Shown here: positions 63,076 through 64,000 of the stretch, piece by piece
How positions within the stretch are numbered: the first letter of the stretch is position 1
Layout: each line of letters starts with the position of its first letter
NCBI GenBank assembly: GCA_009837395.1
Contig: VXTP01000022.1
Span: forward strand, 38,119-102,118
Direction: 5' to 3'
DNA from: Gemmatimonadota bacterium
GTDB taxonomy: Bacteria > JAAXHH01
Length of the DNA: 64,000 bases
The notes under the pieces: model-generated
The model's database searches: none
What the model was told of the DNA's origin: nothing
The model's input: the letters and a program-made list of their open reading frames with translations, nothing else
Made by a program: the position numbers and the translations under genes

Positions 63076-64000
63076 ATGTCCCAGTCACTTCCGAACATCC
63101 TGTTCATCATGTCCGACGACCACGCGTCGCACGCCATCAGCGCCTATGGCAGCCGTATCAACACGACGCCCCATATCGACCGCATCGCGGCGGAGGGCAT
63201 GCGGTTCGACAACTGCTTCTGCACCAACTCCATCTGCACGCCCAGCCGCGCGGCCATCCTGACAGGCACGTACAACCACGTAAACGGCGTCACCACGCTG
63301 GACACCCACCTGGACGGCAGGCTGCTGAACTATCCCAAGGTGCTGCAGCAACACGGGTACCAGACGGCGGTGGTGGGCAAGTGGCACCTGGGGCACGGCG
63401 GCATCCACGATCCCACGGGGTTCGACTACTGGGACGTCCTGCCCGGCCAGGGCCTGTACCACGATCCCGAGATGATCGAGATGGGAGAGCGGTCGACGCG
63501 AAGGGGGTATACCACCGACCTGATCACCGATTATTCGCTGGAATGGCTTCGCGGGCGCGACCGGGAACGCCCCTTCTGCCTCATGGTGCATCACAAGGCG
63601 CCGCACCGGCCCTGGGAGCCCGATGACAAACACGCCGCAATGTATGAAGACCAGGATATCCCGGAGCCTGAGACCTTCGACGACGACTACTCGAACCGTG
63701 CCCAGGCCGCCGCGGCCGCACGGATGCGCGTCGAACGCGATCTCAACGCCGAGGACCTGAAGGTGCCCGTGCCGGAGGGCCTGTCTCCCGCCGAAGAAAA
63801 AAGCTGGAAGTACCAGCGCTATATCAAGGACTATCTGCGGTGCGTGGCCTCGATCGACGACAACGTGGGGAGGCTGCTGGACTTCATCGATGAGGAGGAC
63901 ATCGGTGAGGACACCATCGTGATCTATACGTCGGACCAGGGATTCTTCCTCGGCGACCACGGCTGGTACGACAAGCGCTTCATGTACGAGGAATCCCTGC
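63076..64000 (+). CDS. formylglycine-dependent sulfatase, partial
   Basis: 308 residues visible; the 3' end lies beyond the window. NILFIMSDDHASHAI provides the first Ca2+-binding Asp pair, CTPSRAAILTG at 54-64 is the CxPSR motif whose Cys is converted to formylglycine, VVGKWHLGH supplies the Lys/His, HKAPHRPWEP the next His and TSDQGFFLGDHGWYDK the second metal Asp. There is no signal peptide, so cytoplasmic or exported by another route. Acts on sulfated sugars or other sulfate esters. Confidence 0.92.
   Translation, partial: MSQSLPNILFIMSDDHASHAISAYGSRINTTPHIDRIAAEGMRFDNCFCTNSICTPSRAAILTGTYNHVNGVTTLDTHLDGRLLNYPKVLQQHGYQTAVVGKWHLGHGGIHDPTGFDYWDVLPGQGLYHDPEMIEMGERSTRRGYTTDLITDYSLEWLRGRDRERPFCLMVHHKAPHRPWEPDDKHAAMYEDQDIPEPETFDDDYSNRAQAAAAARMRVERDLNAEDLKVPVPEGLSPAEEKSWKYQRYIKDYLRCVASIDDNVGRLLDFIDEEDIGEDTIVIYTSDQGFFLGDHGWYDKRFMYEESL

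Overview
The window is about 64 kb of GC-rich, densely coded bacterial DNA with roughly sixty genes on both strands, one tRNA-Leu, and no insertion sequences, phage or CRISPR arrays. The gene mix is phytanoyl-CoA dioxygenase, formylglycine sulfatase, several Gfo/Idh/MocA oxidoreductases, an enolase-superfamily dehydratase, mannonate dehydratase, ankyrin proteins and many VOC/DinB-type small enzymes. The outer-membrane DUF481 protein implies a Gram-negative envelope. The mix resembles uncultured Latescibacterota- or Poribacteria-like heterotrophs that degrade polysaccharides, but that placement is an inference from gene content only.

Layout. 1-13.2 kb: truncated globin-ankyrin protein (partial), nucleotidyltransferase, a DNA-repair run (uvrA overlapping a family-B DNA polymerase, then a DNA-3-methyladenine glycosylase), and a sigma factor fused to ankyrin repeats followed by a second ankyrin protein. 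13.2-17.5 kb: a MoaD-like protein translationally coupled to a BNR/sialidase-fold protein, VOC, DinB, PhyH and DUF481 proteins. 17.6-22.4 kb: a + strand catabolic cluster (Gfo/Idh, methyltransferase, HpcH/HpaI aldolase, LDH2-type dehydrogenase, Gfo/Idh). 22.5-23.6 kb: a conspicuously AT-rich secreted protein. 23.6-31.9 kb: two class-V aminotransferase-fold enzymes (one Tat-exported), GH32/43-like protein, PfkB kinase, LamG protein and a large barrel-like protein. 31.9-38.8 kb: ABC exporter operon with a permease interrupted by an in-frame TGA, a hydrolase, an MFS carrier and a small pyrophosphatase. 38.8-43.1 kb: cation antiporter, tRNA-Leu and smpB back to back, two envelope proteins and a cupin. 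43.1-47.8 kb: a - strand sugar-acid operon (BFN-UVR protein, ECF-type S component, enolase-superfamily enzyme, uxuA) and a DUF4416 protein. 47.9-57 kb: SDRs, MFS, UVR protein, uppP, glycosyltransferase, rfbB, YedY-like enzyme and galM. 57.1-64 kb: a nuclease-helicase fusion, D-threonine-aldolase-like enzyme, SnoaL protein, threonine dehydratase and a sulfatase that runs off the end.

The strongest unusual signal is the methyltransferase at 18760-19503. It carries two consecutive in-frame TGA codons, the reading frame continues unchanged through the methyltransferase C-terminal motif, and a 7-bp hairpin with a GGGGC loop begins 11 nt after the second TGA. That is the layout expected of a bacterial selenoprotein with two adjacent selenocysteines. 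The same gene is preceded by three tandem 20-nt units that make two 7-codon mini-ORFs linked to each other and to the gene by ATGA overlaps.

A second theme is a family of short tandem repeats, nearly all in multiples of 3 nt (9, 15, 18, 21), scattered through coding and non-coding DNA. They interrupt or extend proteins including UppP, the helicase, the alpha/beta hydrolase, galM and DNA polymerase. Other notable items are the sigma-ankyrin fusion, the nuclease-helicase whose nuclease domain holds a repeat insert, the in-frame TGA in the ABC permease, and overlapping divergent promoters for tRNA-Leu and smpB.
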